From a virus, in IMG/VR virus record IMGVR_UViG_3300025073_000039, positions 25,433 through 89,432 of that record: a DNA stretch of 64,000 nt. One strand, given 5' to 3'. The notes under the pieces are model-generated. The model saw only the letters and a list, made by a program, of their open reading frames with translations. It had not been told where the DNA came from and ran no database searches. The position numbers and the translations under genes are program-made. This document shows, piece after piece, positions 17,305 through 27,968 of the stretch (its first letter is position 1; each line of letters begins with the position of its first letter).

Positions 17305-20300
17305 TTAGAATCCGCGCATCGCTTTTAAGAGCGCCGTGTTGCCAGTTCCTGAAACATAATCATAATTTTTTATTCCGTAATTTGATGCTAGTTTTTGTCT
17401 GTTAGTAAGCGAAGAGTCATATCCGATACCTTTCAAATAATCTACAACAGACGGGCCGGAATAATTTTTAGGATTATAATTTTTAACTAAATCTGCTGCC
17501 GCCTGCGCAGTCTGAGCAGCCGGGGCAGTATAGTCCTGCGTGTTTGGGATAAAGGGATCAATATTTGTAGTTGTGACTGTTGGCGCAGTAGTCCTCGCAG
17601 CGGTCTGAGCTGCTGTTTGCTGTGCAGTCAATTGCTGTTGTAATGTGCTTGCTACGCTTTGCGCGGGGTTAGTGCCAGCGACCGGTTGCGCCGGTTGTGC
17701 GGCCGGTGCGGTATACCCGCTGCTGGCTGGTAAAATTTCGCTTAGAGAAGTCGCTCTTTCACCAATTTGGCCTTCTGTAAATGGCCGTGCGGCGGCTTCT
17801 TCGGCGTCTAAAGAGTTTTGCAAAGCGGTTGCTGTTTGATAAGATGTCTTATCTTTAAGTGTCGTAAGCCTATTATTCATTAGTGTAGCATTAGTTTCGC
17901 TTCTATACAACGGCGTTCCACTACTGGTATCGATATTGGCATCAATTATCGCTTGCAGATAAGCGTCTGACTCGTTTGGGGCTAGTGATCTGAGGTTTTC
18001 CAAAGTAAAAAAATTTAAATCTTCTTGAGAAGGCACAAGAGCCCAAGACTGTAATTCGCTTTGGCTAGGCGCTGAATAAATTAATTGTCCGTTTTGGTCA
18101 TAAACGCCATTTTTCATTTCAGTCGCAGTAGCATATTTAAGGAAGTACTCCCTGCGCTTAGCAGTTTCGTCATCAGTCCTTGTTTGTCTCAGAAGGTCGT
18201 CTTGTTTTCTTACGCGCTGGAGCATTTTATCTCTGGCTTCTTGGTGGATGCCGCTCTCATAAATATTAGCTCCAGACATTGTAGTGCCAAGCGTATTAAT
18301 TTGATCCCAAGCGTTAAGAGCATTGTCTGCCAGTTTAATTTTGTATTTACTTTCTATCTGCTGCTTCAACATGCGCCACTGTTCTTGCGCCAGAGCATGA
18401 GTTCTCTCATTATTAGATTCAAGATTTTGCAAAATAACATCATGGTATAATGATTTTATCTTGTCGACTTCAGCTTTAAATTCAGGAGAAGTAACATCTA
18501 AAAGCGGCGTTAAGAAATTGAACGCTTCTTTTGGTAATTGGAATATTGGTAAATTAAAAACAGAAGAATCTTGTTCCGCGTATTGCGCTGGGACAGTAAG
18601 AGACGGTATTGAATTTGCAGCTTGACCACCAACAGTATTAGCGTATTCAGTCTTAGATAAGTTAGGATTTATGATCATTACGTTAGATACGGAAGGATCG
18701 CCGCTCGCTGATAATTCTCGGCGTTTTAAATCTTTAAATACATCATTAAAAGAGTACCCACCATAAGCCACAGCGTTTAAGTAGAATGCGTAAAGATTAG
18801 GATTATTTCTGATGTTGCTAATTGTAGAAGGAGTAACCCCGGCTTGCTGCGCAACAGTTAAGAATCCGTCTAACATCAGATGCGCATCAGAATTTTTTTG
18901 CACAGTTGGCGTCTGATTATAATAATGCGCAAAAGTAATTGAAGCGTCCTGCTTAGCTTGAAACATCGGGTCTGTACCATCGCTTTGGATTGTGCCACTG
19001 GCGTCAGGCGGCTGAGTGAACCCCTTATTCAATAATAGACTAATAGAGATTGTCGGAATTCTACCGGCAGCGTCTAACTGCTCAACCGTTGCGCCATTAA
19101 GAGGTTGGTAATTAGCCACCGCTTCTGGAGAAGCAAATTTCTGAATAGTCTTTGTAGCCGCGTCGATTAAATATAGATCATTGGGTCGAGTTGGATCTAA
19201 GCGCACTACGCCCATTGCCCCACCGTCAAATGTAAAATCATCCCAGTTACCAATATCGGTATAAGAAGGCGTTTGTGCCGCGGGTGTAGTTGGCTCTTCT
19301 ACTGGTTCAGGTTCTACATACATTTCTGGGGTTGTACCAGACACGTCTTGTTTGTAGCGTTTTCCATTAAGATAAACAGCGGCTCCATCAAGATATTTTT
19401 CTATCGTCCACTTGCGCCGCGCTTCGTCTGTAATAGTAGAAAAATCAGGTGGCACTAAAGACCAGCCGTTTGTATCGGTTGTGTTATCTACTGGCGCTGG
19501 TGGAATTGTCAATTCTTTTTCAGCTTCCGGGATAGTATTAACACGATCGCCCAGAAGTTCGTTGACTGCATTCACGGCTTGAGAAGGAGTGTAATTAGCC
19601 GCAATGTATTTATCAAGATACTGCTGATATTCACCTGGCTTTAAAGCATTATTTTCTGGCGTCGTCGCCGGTACAGTGCCATCTGGTGAACCCATTGTCT
19701 GCCATTGCTCCCACATTAATGCTTTGTTGGCTTCTGACTTTTCAAATGTCGGTTGTACGTTGCCCCAGTAAGTTTCAAAGGCGGTGGAGTAGTTTGTGTT
19801 AGTTGGAATATTAGTTGTTTGTGGCGCTGCTGGTTGCGTTGAAGTTGATGGAGTCGTAGTCGCGGGCGCTGGAGTTAAAGAAACACCAGGTACATACACA
19901 CCGGGCTGGACATACACTACCGCGTAATTATTAGTAGTGTCATAAGCTTTTAAAGTGTTCGTAGCGGTTGGAGCGGATGTCTTAGCTTGGTTGTTAGTTG
20001 TTGTTGTTGGTTGTGTCGCCGAAGACGACTGAGTAGCGGCGGCGATAGATCTTGGGCCCCAATACCCTGGGCCAGTAGAATTATCTACGCCATTTGCTTC
20101 TTGCCATGCTTTTACAGCGGCAGTTGTTTGTGGCCCATAAGTTCCGTAGCCGGTGTTAACTTGCGCCTGAGTCATGTGGCCTTGGGCGACAAGAAAATCT
20201 TGCAATTGTTTTACAGCTGCGCCAGTACTGCCGGGTTGCAGATTAGTTGTTGGGAAATTTACCGTATTAACTGTTGATTGCGATTGCGCTGGCGCGTTTC

Positions 20301-20958
20301 CAAATGAAGCGAGTTGTAAGTCGCTTTCGTGTTTTGCGTCCGACGCAAGTTTATCAAATGGATCTTGATAAGTATTCTCCAGATTTGAGATTTGCTTAAA
20401 AACTTCAGGCGCGCCTTGAGAAAGAGGTTTTGTAAATTCATCAGTTATTCTCGTGTAAGCTTCTTGCATCTGGGTGATATCACCGGCAAGATTGGAGAGG
20501 TCTTTACCAGTCGCCAAACGCTCCTCTGCGTTCTTCTGAGCTTGCTGTAAGTCAATCAAATACTGATTAAAATCACGAGTTCCATCTGGTGTAAAATACT
20601 CACTTAATCTCTTTTGCCATTTACCACCAGCGCTCGAACTGCCGCGTGGTTGCCCGTTGCCCAACATAAAAGTTGATCCGTCAACATTTAAGCCCATATT
20701 CAAAGCAGCGTCTGAAGCAAAATTAGGATTAACACGGTTAACAATAGCCAGCTGCTCTGGTATAGAAAGTGATTTGAACTTACTCATAAAACCAGCGACA
20801 TCAGGTGGTTTGTACGCTATTAGTTTTTGGGCAAGAGCGATTTGTTCAGGCGTAGCGCCAGCAGCTGCTTGTGCATCGATTAGAGCTTGAATAGCCGCTC
20901 TTTGTTCAGGTGTTAATTGGCTTGATGGCGTATAAGTTCCGAGTGCTTCGTTGGGCAT
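17305..20958 (-). CDS. Large virion protein with peptidoglycan-binding domain, 1217 aa
   Basis: Residues about 240-310 are a PG_binding_1-type domain (LQPGSTGAAVKQLQDFL, then YGPQTTAAVKAWQ, then YWGPRSIAAA). Long Thr/Pro/Gln-rich linkers follow (about 310-410 and 1080-1160). The rest is Ala/Gln-rich and helical, with no hydrolase motif seen. It ends 9 nt before the M23 peptidase, so the two may act together at the host wall: this protein as anchor and the peptidase as cutter. It could be an ejected inner-core protein or a tail lysin scaffold. Confidence 0.68.
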   Translation of the reverse strand: MPNEALGTYTPSSQLTPEQRAAIQALIDAQAAAGATPEQIALAQKLIAYKPPDVAGFMSKFKSLSIPEQLAIVNRVNPNFASDAALNMGLNVDGSTFMLGNGQPRGSSSAGGKWQKRLSEYFTPDGTRDFNQYLIDLQQAQKNAEERLATGKDLSNLAGDITQMQEAYTRITDEFTKPLSQGAPEVFKQISNLENTYQDPFDKLASDAKHESDLQLASFGNAPAQSQSTVNTVNFPTTNLQPGSTGAAVKQLQDFLVAQGHMTQAQVNTGYGTYGPQTTAAVKAWQEANGVDNSTGPGYWGPRSIAAATQSSSATQPTTTTNNQAKTSAPTATNTLKAYDTTNNYAVVYVQPGVYVPGVSLTPAPATTTPSTSTQPAAPQTTNIPTNTNYSTAFETYWGNVQPTFEKSEANKALMWEQWQTMGSPDGTVPATTPENNALKPGEYQQYLDKYIAANYTPSQAVNAVNELLGDRVNTIPEAEKELTIPPAPVDNTTDTNGWSLVPPDFSTITDEARRKWTIEKYLDGAAVYLNGKRYKQDVSGTTPEMYVEPEPVEEPTTPAAQTPSYTDIGNWDDFTFDGGAMGVVRLDPTRPNDLYLIDAATKTIQKFASPEAVANYQPLNGATVEQLDAAGRIPTISISLLLNKGFTQPPDASGTIQSDGTDPMFQAKQDASITFAHYYNQTPTVQKNSDAHLMLDGFLTVAQQAGVTPSTISNIRNNPNLYAFYLNAVAYGGYSFNDVFKDLKRRELSASGDPSVSNVMIINPNLSKTEYANTVGGQAANSIPSLTVPAQYAEQDSSVFNLPIFQLPKEAFNFLTPLLDVTSPEFKAEVDKIKSLYHDVILQNLESNNERTHALAQEQWRMLKQQIESKYKIKLADNALNAWDQINTLGTTMSGANIYESGIHQEARDKMLQRVRKQDDLLRQTRTDDETAKRREYFLKYATATEMKNGVYDQNGQLIYSAPSQSELQSWALVPSQEDLNFFTLENLRSLAPNESDAYLQAIIDANIDTSSGTPLYRSETNATLMNNRLTTLKDKTSYQTATALQNSLDAEEAAARPFTEGQIGERATSLSEILPASSGYTAPAAQPAQPVAGTNPAQSVASTLQQQLTAQQTAAQTAARTTAPTVTTTNIDPFIPNTQDYTAPAAQTAQAAADLVKNYNPKNYSGPSVVDYLKGIGYDSSLTNRQKLASNYGIKNYDYVSGTGNTALLKAMRGF

Positions 20959-20959
20959 A

Positions 20960-21175
20960 TTATTGTATTATATTTGTAAGTTCAAGTGTGATGTTTGGGC
21001 CAAATTTAGTTTTAAGTTTTTGTTCGCATTTAGTTTTAATCGTTTCAATTTTTTCATCCGTCAATTTTTCTTTTGTCTCAACATAAAGATTATTTAGCAT
21101 CATCGTAATCTCAAAATCACCGACTTCGTCCGTTTCTTTCTTAAAGTTAATCTTGGGTTGGAAAATATAATACAT
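20960..21175 (-). CDS. Hypothetical protein, 71 aa
   Basis: A small alpha/beta-looking protein (EITMMLNNLYVETKEKL, then ETIKTKCEQKLKTKFG). It sits with 1-nt gaps between the 2261-aa fibre and the 1217-aa gene, so it is certainly co-transcribed. A chaperone for fibre assembly is possible from the position, but there is no sequence evidence. Confidence 0.62.
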   Translation of the reverse strand: MYYIFQPKINFKKETDEVGDFEITMMLNNLYVETKEKLTDEKIETIKTKCEQKLKTKFGPNITLELTNIIQ

Positions 21176-21176
21176 A

Positions 21177-24100
21177 TTATACGACTAATTCGATTGCTTT
21201 GCCAGCGTTGCCAGCATTAGCAGCGCTACCGTTATTACCTGGTGAACCATTTGCAGATATTAAACCGATGCCCCCCGCACCACCAGTCCCAGTTGTGCCA
21301 GCGGCACCGCCTGAAGCGGTAATTGTGCCAGAGCCACTCTTTGTAGAATAAACAACTATGGTAACACCGCCAGCGCCTCCGCCTCCAGCGCCCCCTCCGC
21401 CGCCACCACCGCCTCCATAACCTGAAGCGTGGCTGGGGTGCCCATCACCTCCATCGCCGCCATCGCCGCCATTACCACCTGCGCCACCGTCTGCAGAAAT
21501 AGCTCCGTTATTGACAATTGTTTTAGCGAATACTATGACAATACCACCTGTTGAGCCAGAACCACCACCACCGCCACCGCCACCGCCAAAACCTTCAACA
21601 GAAGACAATCTCCCAACACCTCCACCCGCACCGCCCCCACTTCCTGAACCAGCTGATGAACGAATAGAATCAGCAGATGGTAAATCATCCGCCATTCTCA
21701 TCGCATGTTGCGAATTGCGCGGTGTGTTATAAACAGTGCCTGATTTAGCCCCTCCACCGCCGCCGCTTCCGCCAGATTGTGTCCCCGAACCTGGGTTACC
21801 TGATGCTCCACCTGTTCCGCCATTTGAACCATCAGCCCCGTTCGCAGCGAATCCTTTAACGCTGCCATCGCCTGCGGTCCCTGGGTCGCCTGGGTCACTA
21901 CCTGTCCCTCTACCGTTTTTACCAGCTCCGCCGGTCTTACCATCTTCTCCGCCTGAAATTGATCCGCTTGTTTTTGCTGCCCCGCCTGAACCACCAGCGC
22001 CACCAGCGCCGTGGCTCGATCCTGTGTAATCATCACCATCGCCCCCGGCAGTGCCGGCAGTGCCCGCAAGCCCATCTCTGTGCACTTTATAAGTGCTATT
22101 AATTGTTAAAATACCCTTAACGAATAATCTGTATCCGCCACAATCTAAGCTACCGCCTGATAAAGTTAAATCATCAAAGTAAGCATCTCGTGTTAAAATA
22201 TTTGAAGTGATTGGGCCAGAAGAAAATGAACCTGAATTTATATCAACATCACCGTCTGAGCCATCACCGAATTGGTTTTGGTTGCTTAACGCAGATCCAT
22301 TAATCGTCGCAGACTGAGCGACTAAATCGCCAGCGGCAGTCACATAAAACAAAGCTCCTGTTCCGGCATTATCGGTAGCACCCGCGAAGAACGATTTTGT
22401 TGTCCCAGTCCCTTGGATTGAGCCAGAAAAAGCAGAACCTGAACCACCGTACCATTTACCAGAAGCAATCGTCCAGCCAGAACCAGCGCCGCCGATATAA
22501 CCTGTGTCAGCTGTTACTGTGCCGGTGATGGTTGCGCTTGACGCAGTTAAAGCGCCAGCTTCAGTAACTCTAAATTCTGCACTGCCCGGCGTTGCATCTC
22601 CTGCCCAAAAACGAATATCGTCTCCGCCTGTGACTGCAGAAGAGAGGCCGACTACTCCTGCCGCGTCCTTAATGGCATCCGAAGTGACCACCCAACCGCC
22701 GATTGCGCCAGAAGTAGCAGTTATCGCCCCTGTTATTGTAGCAGAAGTTGCTGTAAGTGCGCCAGACTCCGTGACTCTAAACTCAGCGCTTCCTGGCGTA
22801 GCGTCTCCTGCCCAGAAGCGAATATCATCGCCTCCGGTTACAGCTGAAGATAATCCGACTACCCCGGCAGCGTCCTTAATTGCGTCTGAAGTAACAACCC
22901 ATCCGCCGATTGCGCCAGATGTAGCAGTTATTGCTCCGGTGATGGTTGCGCTTGTAGCAGTCAATGCACCAGCTTCAGTGACTCTAAATTCAGCGCTTCC
23001 TGGCGTAGCATCTCCCGCCCAGAAGCGAATGTCATCGCCTCCAGTTACAGCGGATGATAAACCGACTACTCCGGCAGCGTCAGTAATTGAAGTAGAATTT
23101 ATTGTCCACCCTCCGATTGTCCCAGAGGTCGCTGTTATTGACCCTGTGATAGTCGCGCTTGTAGCGGTAAGGGCCCCCGCGTGAGATACTCTAAATTCGG
23201 CAGAACCTGGGGTATCGTTGCCTGCCCAAAAAGCGTAAGTAGCATCTCCGGTAGTAGTTGCTAACCCAATTCCAGTAGAAGTAATCTTGCCAGCTGCGAT
23301 AACCCAGCCACTTGTGCCACCGATATAGCCAGTATTAGCAACAATTACGCCTTTTAAGTAGGCATTATCAGTATATAAACCCCAAACATCTGTCGAACTT
23401 AAACCAACGTCAGCGTCAACGATACCTTGTAGCCATCCGAATCTGCCGTGGATTGTGTAATCACTATAAGTATTTGAGTTACGACCGTAAATATCAATAT
23501 AAGGGCTGCTGGCAGAAGAGCTGTCAAGTAAGACAAAGCCTGTCTTCGTCCCAGTGCCCACGCCCATTGATACTACAGCAGTGCCTGTCGTCCAGACAGG
23601 GTTATTATCAGCAGTATACGAACCAGCCAAGTCGCGAGTTACGACATAAGTCGGAGCACCTGATGCGTCAGTTACTAGCATCCATTCGTCGTCTGTGCCG
23701 TCTTTTATTCTAATAACTTCATTGTTTACAAATGTTGTTTCGCCTGTTATGACGACATTTGACGCGTCTAAAGCAGTCATATCAGAATCAAGCACATCAG
23801 CTTTTGAAACTAACACAATACCATTGACAGCAGAAATTGTGTCTTTTTCGAAAACAGATGTTCTAATAGTGCCGCGCACAGTAACGTTTTGAAATTCGGC
23901 CTCGCCAGTACTCATTATGCGCCAGCCAGAACCCAATGGGCCAGAAACAAATGAACTAGAGCTAATAAAGTTAGACCCCAAAGTGTTTCCTCCGATTGTA
24001 CCTGAAGTCGCCGAGATGACTCCAGCTTCTGTGACACGGAATGGAGCAGATCCTGGCGTTACGTGCCCAGCCCAGAATCTGATATCATCTCCACCAGTCA

Positions 24101-27100
24101 CAGCCGAAGATAAACCAAAAGTAGCGGCAGTATCTGTTATGGTTGTCGCGTTAATTGTAAATCCACCGATAGCGCCAGAAGTAGCAGTGATCGCGCCAGA
24201 GATAGAAACTCCTGTAGCGGATAAAGCCCCAGCATGGGTTACGCTAAATTCAGCAGATGCGGGTGTGTCATTGCCTGCCCAGAAAGCATAAGTGGCGTCT
24301 CCAGCGGAGGTCGCTACTCCGATCCCAGTGGAAGTAATTTTACCTGTAGCGATTACCCAGCCAGTTACTCCACCAATATACCCTGTATTCGCTGTTATAA
24401 CACCAGTGATTGTCGCTGACGAAGCAGTCAATGCACCAGCTTCAGTGACTCTAAATTCCGCGCTTCCTGGTGTAGCGTCTCCAGCCCAAAATCTAATATC
24501 ATCGCCTCCAGTTACAGCTGAAGATAATCCGACTACTCCGGCAGCGTCTTGAATATAATCAGCTCCAATTACCCACCCACCAATAGTACCGGTCGTGGCT
24601 GTGATACTGCCTGTGATTGTGGCTGAAGTCGCGACTAATGCGCCTGCTTCGGTAACACGGAAAGGCGCTGATGCTGGTGTAGCATTACCAGCAAAAAAGC
24701 GGATATCATCGCCTCCGGTTACAGTCGATAACATGCCGACTACCCCAGCCGCGTCTTTAATTGAATCAGCGCCGATAGCCCAGCCGCCAATAGTCGCAGT
24801 CCCAGCGCCGATACTGCCAGCTGTGATCGTGCCTAAATCAGCGGTGATGGCTGATAGTTGAGAAACACTAAGTAACCCAGCTGTGATGGAATTTGCGACG
24901 ATAGAATCAGTGCCAAGCAAAAATGTTCCTCCGATACCTCCGAATACTTGGAAAGTGGCAGCCGCTGCGCCATTAATTGCTGTCGCAACGATTATCTTAC
25001 CAGTACCAACAGCGGTAGTCGCGGTCGTTGTTACTTGAAAAGCTATAGTAGATACTGCGATATCTAAGTAAATGTAAGTGCGTGCGACCATGTTGCCCGT
25101 GTTACCGGCTCCAATACTATAAGATGTGCCGCCAGTTACAGTCAAAGTACCTGCTCCCCAAGAAACAGTATCAGCATCAGTAGAAGAAAATGCGCAAGTT
25201 AAATTCCATCCTTGGTTGGCAATATTTAAGTTTGTTTGTGCGACAGTGCCGCTTAAGTAGTCTGTCGCTATAACTGAGCCGACTGCCGCAGTTAAAGCGC
25301 CGGTTATAGTTGCGGTTGAGGCGGTCAATGCGCCAGCTTCTGTTACTCTAAATGGTGCTGACGCCGGTGTCGCGTTCCCCGCGAAAAAGCGTATGTCATC
25401 ACCGCCAGTAACAGTCGAGAGCATGCCCACAACCCCGGCTGCGTCCTTAATAGCGTCTGATGTCACCACCCAACCTCCGATCGCTCCTGTGGTAGCCGTT
25501 ATAGCGCCTGTGATAGTCGCGCTTGTGGCGACTAAAGCACCAGCTTCAGTAACGCGGAAGGGGGCACTCCCAGGTGTAGCATTTCCAGCAAAAAATCTAA
25601 TATCGTCACCGCCTGTTACTGTTGAGAGCATCCCTACTACGCCCGCCGCGTCTTTGATAGCGTCAGACGTCACGACCCAGCCACCAATAGCGCCAGAAGT
25701 AGCAGTGATAGCACCTGTAATAGTTGCTGAAGTCGCGACAATCGCGCCTGATTCATATACTCTGAACTCAGCGCTCGCAGGTGTTGCGTCACCCGCCCAA
25801 AAGCGAATATCGTCTCCACCTGTTACAACAGCTGAAAGTCCGACTGTTCCGGCTGCGTCTTTTAAATACCCGGCAGATATTACCCAACCTGAAGTACCGC
25901 CGATGTAACCAGTATTAGCGACGATTACACCCTTGATGTAAGCGTTATCAGTGTATAAGCCCCAGACATCAGTAGATGATAATCCAACGTCGCTATCAAC
26001 AATACCTTGAAGCCAGCCAAAGCGTCCATGAATAGTATAATCAGAATAAGTATTGGAATTTCTGCCATAGATATCGATATATGGCGAAGAAGCGCTTGAA
26101 CTGTCAAGAAGGACAAACCCAGTTTTAGTCCCTGTGCCTACGCCCATAGATACTACAGCCGTCCCTATCTTCCACACCGGGTTATTATTTGCTGTGTAAG
26201 TCGCTGCTAAATCGCGAGTCACGACATAAGTAGGCGCGCCAGAAGCATCAGTGACCAACATCCATTCGTCATCAGTCCCGTCTTTAATGCGGATTACTTC
26301 ATTATTAACAAAAGTAGTCTCACCTGTAATAGTAACTGTCGAAGCGTCAAGCGCCGTCATGTCAGCGTCAAGCACATCAGCTTTTGAAACCAAAACTATA
26401 CCATTCACCGCTGAGATAGTATCTTTTTCAAAAACAGATGTTCTGATTACGCCGCGCACCGTTACATTCTGAAATTCAGCTTCACCCGTGCTCATTAATC
26501 TCCACCCCGTACCAAGTGGCCCGGACACGAACGAACTTGAACTGATAAAGTTAGTGCCAAGAGTGTTTCCACCAATTGTACCGCTTGTTGCTTTGATAAC
26601 ACCAGCTTCAGTGACATAGAACGGCGCAGAAGCAGGTGTCGCGTTGCCAGCCCAAAAGCGAATATCATCGCCCCCTGTTACAGCTGAAGATAATCCGACT
26701 ACAGCAGCAGTGTCAGTAATACTAGTCGCGTTTATCGTCCAACCTCCGATTGTACCGGACGTGGATGTGATAGACCCTGTAATTGTAGCTGAGCTGGCGA
26801 CAAGAGCGCCTGATTCAGTAACATAGAACGGCGCTGATGCTGGTGTTGCGTGGCCGGCCCAGAAGCGAATGTCATCGCCTCCAGTTACAGCAGCGGATAA
26901 GCCAACCACACCTGCAGCGTCTTTAATATAATTCGTAGAAACTACCCATCCTGTTGCCCCTCCAAGGTATCCGGAATTCGCCGTAATCACACCAGTCACT
27001 GTCGCAGAAGTAAATGAAGCTGCGCCGGTGTTAAGAACATAAGCAGGAGCAGTCGCATATCCGGTTGCTTCATTTGTCCCCCACCACGTATTACCGGTAG

Positions 27101-27962
27101 TATCAACGTGCATTGAATTAGCGGTGGTTGTATCAGGTATGTCTAATTTACCGACGGAGATAGCCGTTGCTGTAACACTGCCGTCTTCGTATACACGATA
27201 AGGAGCAGTGGCTCTATTAGCGAAGGTGGAACCAGCCCAAATTCTTACGTCATTTCCACCTGTGACAGTAGAAGCAAAACCAAAACTATCAGCCGCGTCC
27301 CTGATATAATCTGAACCGATACTAAAGCCGCCGATAGCGCCAGTTGTAGCAGTGATCGAACCGGTGATATTTAATGCCGCGCCAGTCCAGTGGATAAAAT
27401 CGCCAGCAGGGTCTCCGGCCCTAAATTCATAATCAGATCCGTCTTTGCCGATAAATATACCAACTCCAGTTAGAGGTGCAGTCGCCAAACCGAATAATAT
27501 TTGCTCATTAGTAGAGTTGATGTGAACACTCCCACTGGATAATTCATTGGCAGATATTGTCCATCCGCCGATAGCGCCAGCTGTGGCAGTAATAGTGCCT
27601 TCGATAGTAGCATTTTTAGCAAAGAAGTTTAAGCATTCAATATATCCACTTGGCCCGTCAATCCAAAAACCGCGCTCTTTAGGGGCGTAGTTAGTTGATT
27701 TAATCCACGTGTCTATCCAGACATCGGCCATTTGTGACCCTTCTACTGTGCCAGGTCTAACTTGAGCCGGTGAGGATACTTGTGTGCCGCCTGATGTCGC
27801 CGCCAAATCATCTGACTGCGCGACGTTTCCCATGTTGTAATTAGCTCCACTTAGTAAATTCTCACCGCTTTCAACCTTCACCATGTCTCCATCCGCTCTC
27901 CGCATCAAGTTATCGTATGGCAAGTCGATTGTCTGATAATCCATTTTATCGCCTTGCGCCAT
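21177..27962 (-). CDS. Giant repeat-built tail fibre/adhesin with polyglycine tip, 2261 aa
   Basis: Residues about 90-1830 are built from beta-strand repeats with a core of GGDDIRFWAG, ATPxSAxF and VTEAGALxATSATITGxITATSGAIGGW. I read about a dozen full units plus degenerate ones, and two long near-identical blocks of about 220 residues. The last 300 residues are dominated by glycine (runs of up to ten) with short hydrophobic strands between, like polyglycine-sandwich receptor-binding tips. The N-terminal 60 residues, with no repeats, probably attach to the virion. The likely role is host recognition. No signal peptide or protease site is seen. Gaps to both neighbours are under 8 nt. Confidence 0.82.
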   Translation of the reverse strand: MAQGDKMDYQTIDLPYDNLMRRADGDMVKVESGENLLSGANYNMGNVAQSDDLAATSGGTQVSSPAQVRPGTVEGSQMADVWIDTWIKSTNYAPKERGFWIDGPSGYIECLNFFAKNATIEGTITATAGAIGGWTISANELSSGSVHINSTNEQILFGLATAPLTGVGIFIGKDGSDYEFRAGDPAGDFIHWTGAALNITGSITATTGAIGGFSIGSDYIRDAADSFGFASTVTGGNDVRIWAGSTFANRATAPYRVYEDGSVTATAISVGKLDIPDTTTANSMHVDTTGNTWWGTNEATGYATAPAYVLNTGAASFTSATVTGVITANSGYLGGATGWVVSTNYIKDAAGVVGLSAAVTGGDDIRFWAGHATPASAPFYVTESGALVASSATITGSITSTSGTIGGWTINATSITDTAAVVGLSSAVTGGDDIRFWAGNATPASAPFYVTEAGVIKATSGTIGGNTLGTNFISSSSFVSGPLGTGWRLMSTGEAEFQNVTVRGVIRTSVFEKDTISAVNGIVLVSKADVLDADMTALDASTVTITGETTFVNNEVIRIKDGTDDEWMLVTDASGAPTYVVTRDLAATYTANNNPVWKIGTAVVSMGVGTGTKTGFVLLDSSSASSPYIDIYGRNSNTYSDYTIHGRFGWLQGIVDSDVGLSSTDVWGLYTDNAYIKGVIVANTGYIGGTSGWVISAGYLKDAAGTVGLSAVVTGGDDIRFWAGDATPASAEFRVYESGAIVATSATITGAITATSGAIGGWVVTSDAIKDAAGVVGMLSTVTGGDDIRFFAGNATPGSAPFRVTEAGALVATSATITGAITATTGAIGGWVVTSDAIKDAAGVVGMLSTVTGGDDIRFFAGNATPASAPFRVTEAGALTASTATITGALTAAVGSVIATDYLSGTVAQTNLNIANQGWNLTCAFSSTDADTVSWGAGTLTVTGGTSYSIGAGNTGNMVARTYIYLDIAVSTIAFQVTTTATTAVGTGKIIVATAINGAAAATFQVFGGIGGTFLLGTDSIVANSITAGLLSVSQLSAITADLGTITAGSIGAGTATIGGWAIGADSIKDAAGVVGMLSTVTGGDDIRFFAGNATPASAPFRVTEAGALVATSATITGSITATTGTIGGWVIGADYIQDAAGVVGLSSAVTGGDDIRFWAGDATPGSAEFRVTEAGALTASSATITGVITANTGYIGGVTGWVIATGKITSTGIGVATSAGDATYAFWAGNDTPASAEFSVTHAGALSATGVSISGAITATSGAIGGFTINATTITDTAATFGLSSAVTGGDDIRFWAGHVTPGSAPFRVTEAGVISATSGTIGGNTLGSNFISSSSFVSGPLGSGWRIMSTGEAEFQNVTVRGTIRTSVFEKDTISAVNGIVLVSKADVLDSDMTALDASNVVITGETTFVNNEVIRIKDGTDDEWMLVTDASGAPTYVVTRDLAGSYTADNNPVWTTGTAVVSMGVGTGTKTGFVLLDSSSASSPYIDIYGRNSNTYSDYTIHGRFGWLQGIVDADVGLSSTDVWGLYTDNAYLKGVIVANTGYIGGTSGWVIAAGKITSTGIGLATTTGDATYAFWAGNDTPGSAEFRVSHAGALTATSATITGSITATSGTIGGWTINSTSITDAAGVVGLSSAVTGGDDIRFWAGDATPGSAEFRVTEAGALTATSATITGAITATSGAIGGWVVTSDAIKDAAGVVGLSSAVTGGDDIRFWAGDATPGSAEFRVTESGALTATSATITGAITATSGAIGGWVVTSDAIKDAAGVVGLSSAVTGGDDIRFWAGDATPGSAEFRVTEAGALTASSATITGTVTADTGYIGGAGSGWTIASGKWYGGSGSAFSGSIQGTGTTKSFFAGATDNAGTGALFYVTAAGDLVAQSATINGSALSNQNQFGDGSDGDVDINSGSFSSGPITSNILTRDAYFDDLTLSGGSLDCGGYRLFVKGILTINSTYKVHRDGLAGTAGTAGGDGDDYTGSSHGAGGAGGSGGAAKTSGSISGGEDGKTGGAGKNGRGTGSDPGDPGTAGDGSVKGFAANGADGSNGGTGGASGNPGSGTQSGGSGGGGGAKSGTVYNTPRNSQHAMRMADDLPSADSIRSSAGSGSGGGAGGGVGRLSSVEGFGGGGGGGGGSGSTGGIVIVFAKTIVNNGAISADGGAGGNGGDGGDGGDGHPSHASGYGGGGGGGGGAGGGGAGGVTIVVYSTKSGSGTITASGGAAGTTGTGGAGGIGLISANGSPGNNGSAANAGNAGKAIELVV
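22490..27300 (-). repeat. Intragenic tandem repeats of the fibre gene
   Basis: Units of roughly 60-85 codons recur through this stretch. The amino acid sequence is nearly constant while synonymous positions differ from copy to copy; the GGDDIRF segment, for example, is spelled several different ways. Two longer blocks (about 23320-23990 and 25900-26570) encode almost the same 220 residues and also differ mainly at silent sites. Boundaries are approximate. Confidence 0.85.
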
Positions 27963-27968
27963 ATATTT

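Noticed and set aside
21736-22029. Proline-rich plus-strand reading frames opposite the fibre gene (also 22504-23184 and 25393-25908)
   Set aside because: They are the antisense image of a Gly-rich and Thr/Ala-rich repeat gene, with no start context or spacing as real genes have.
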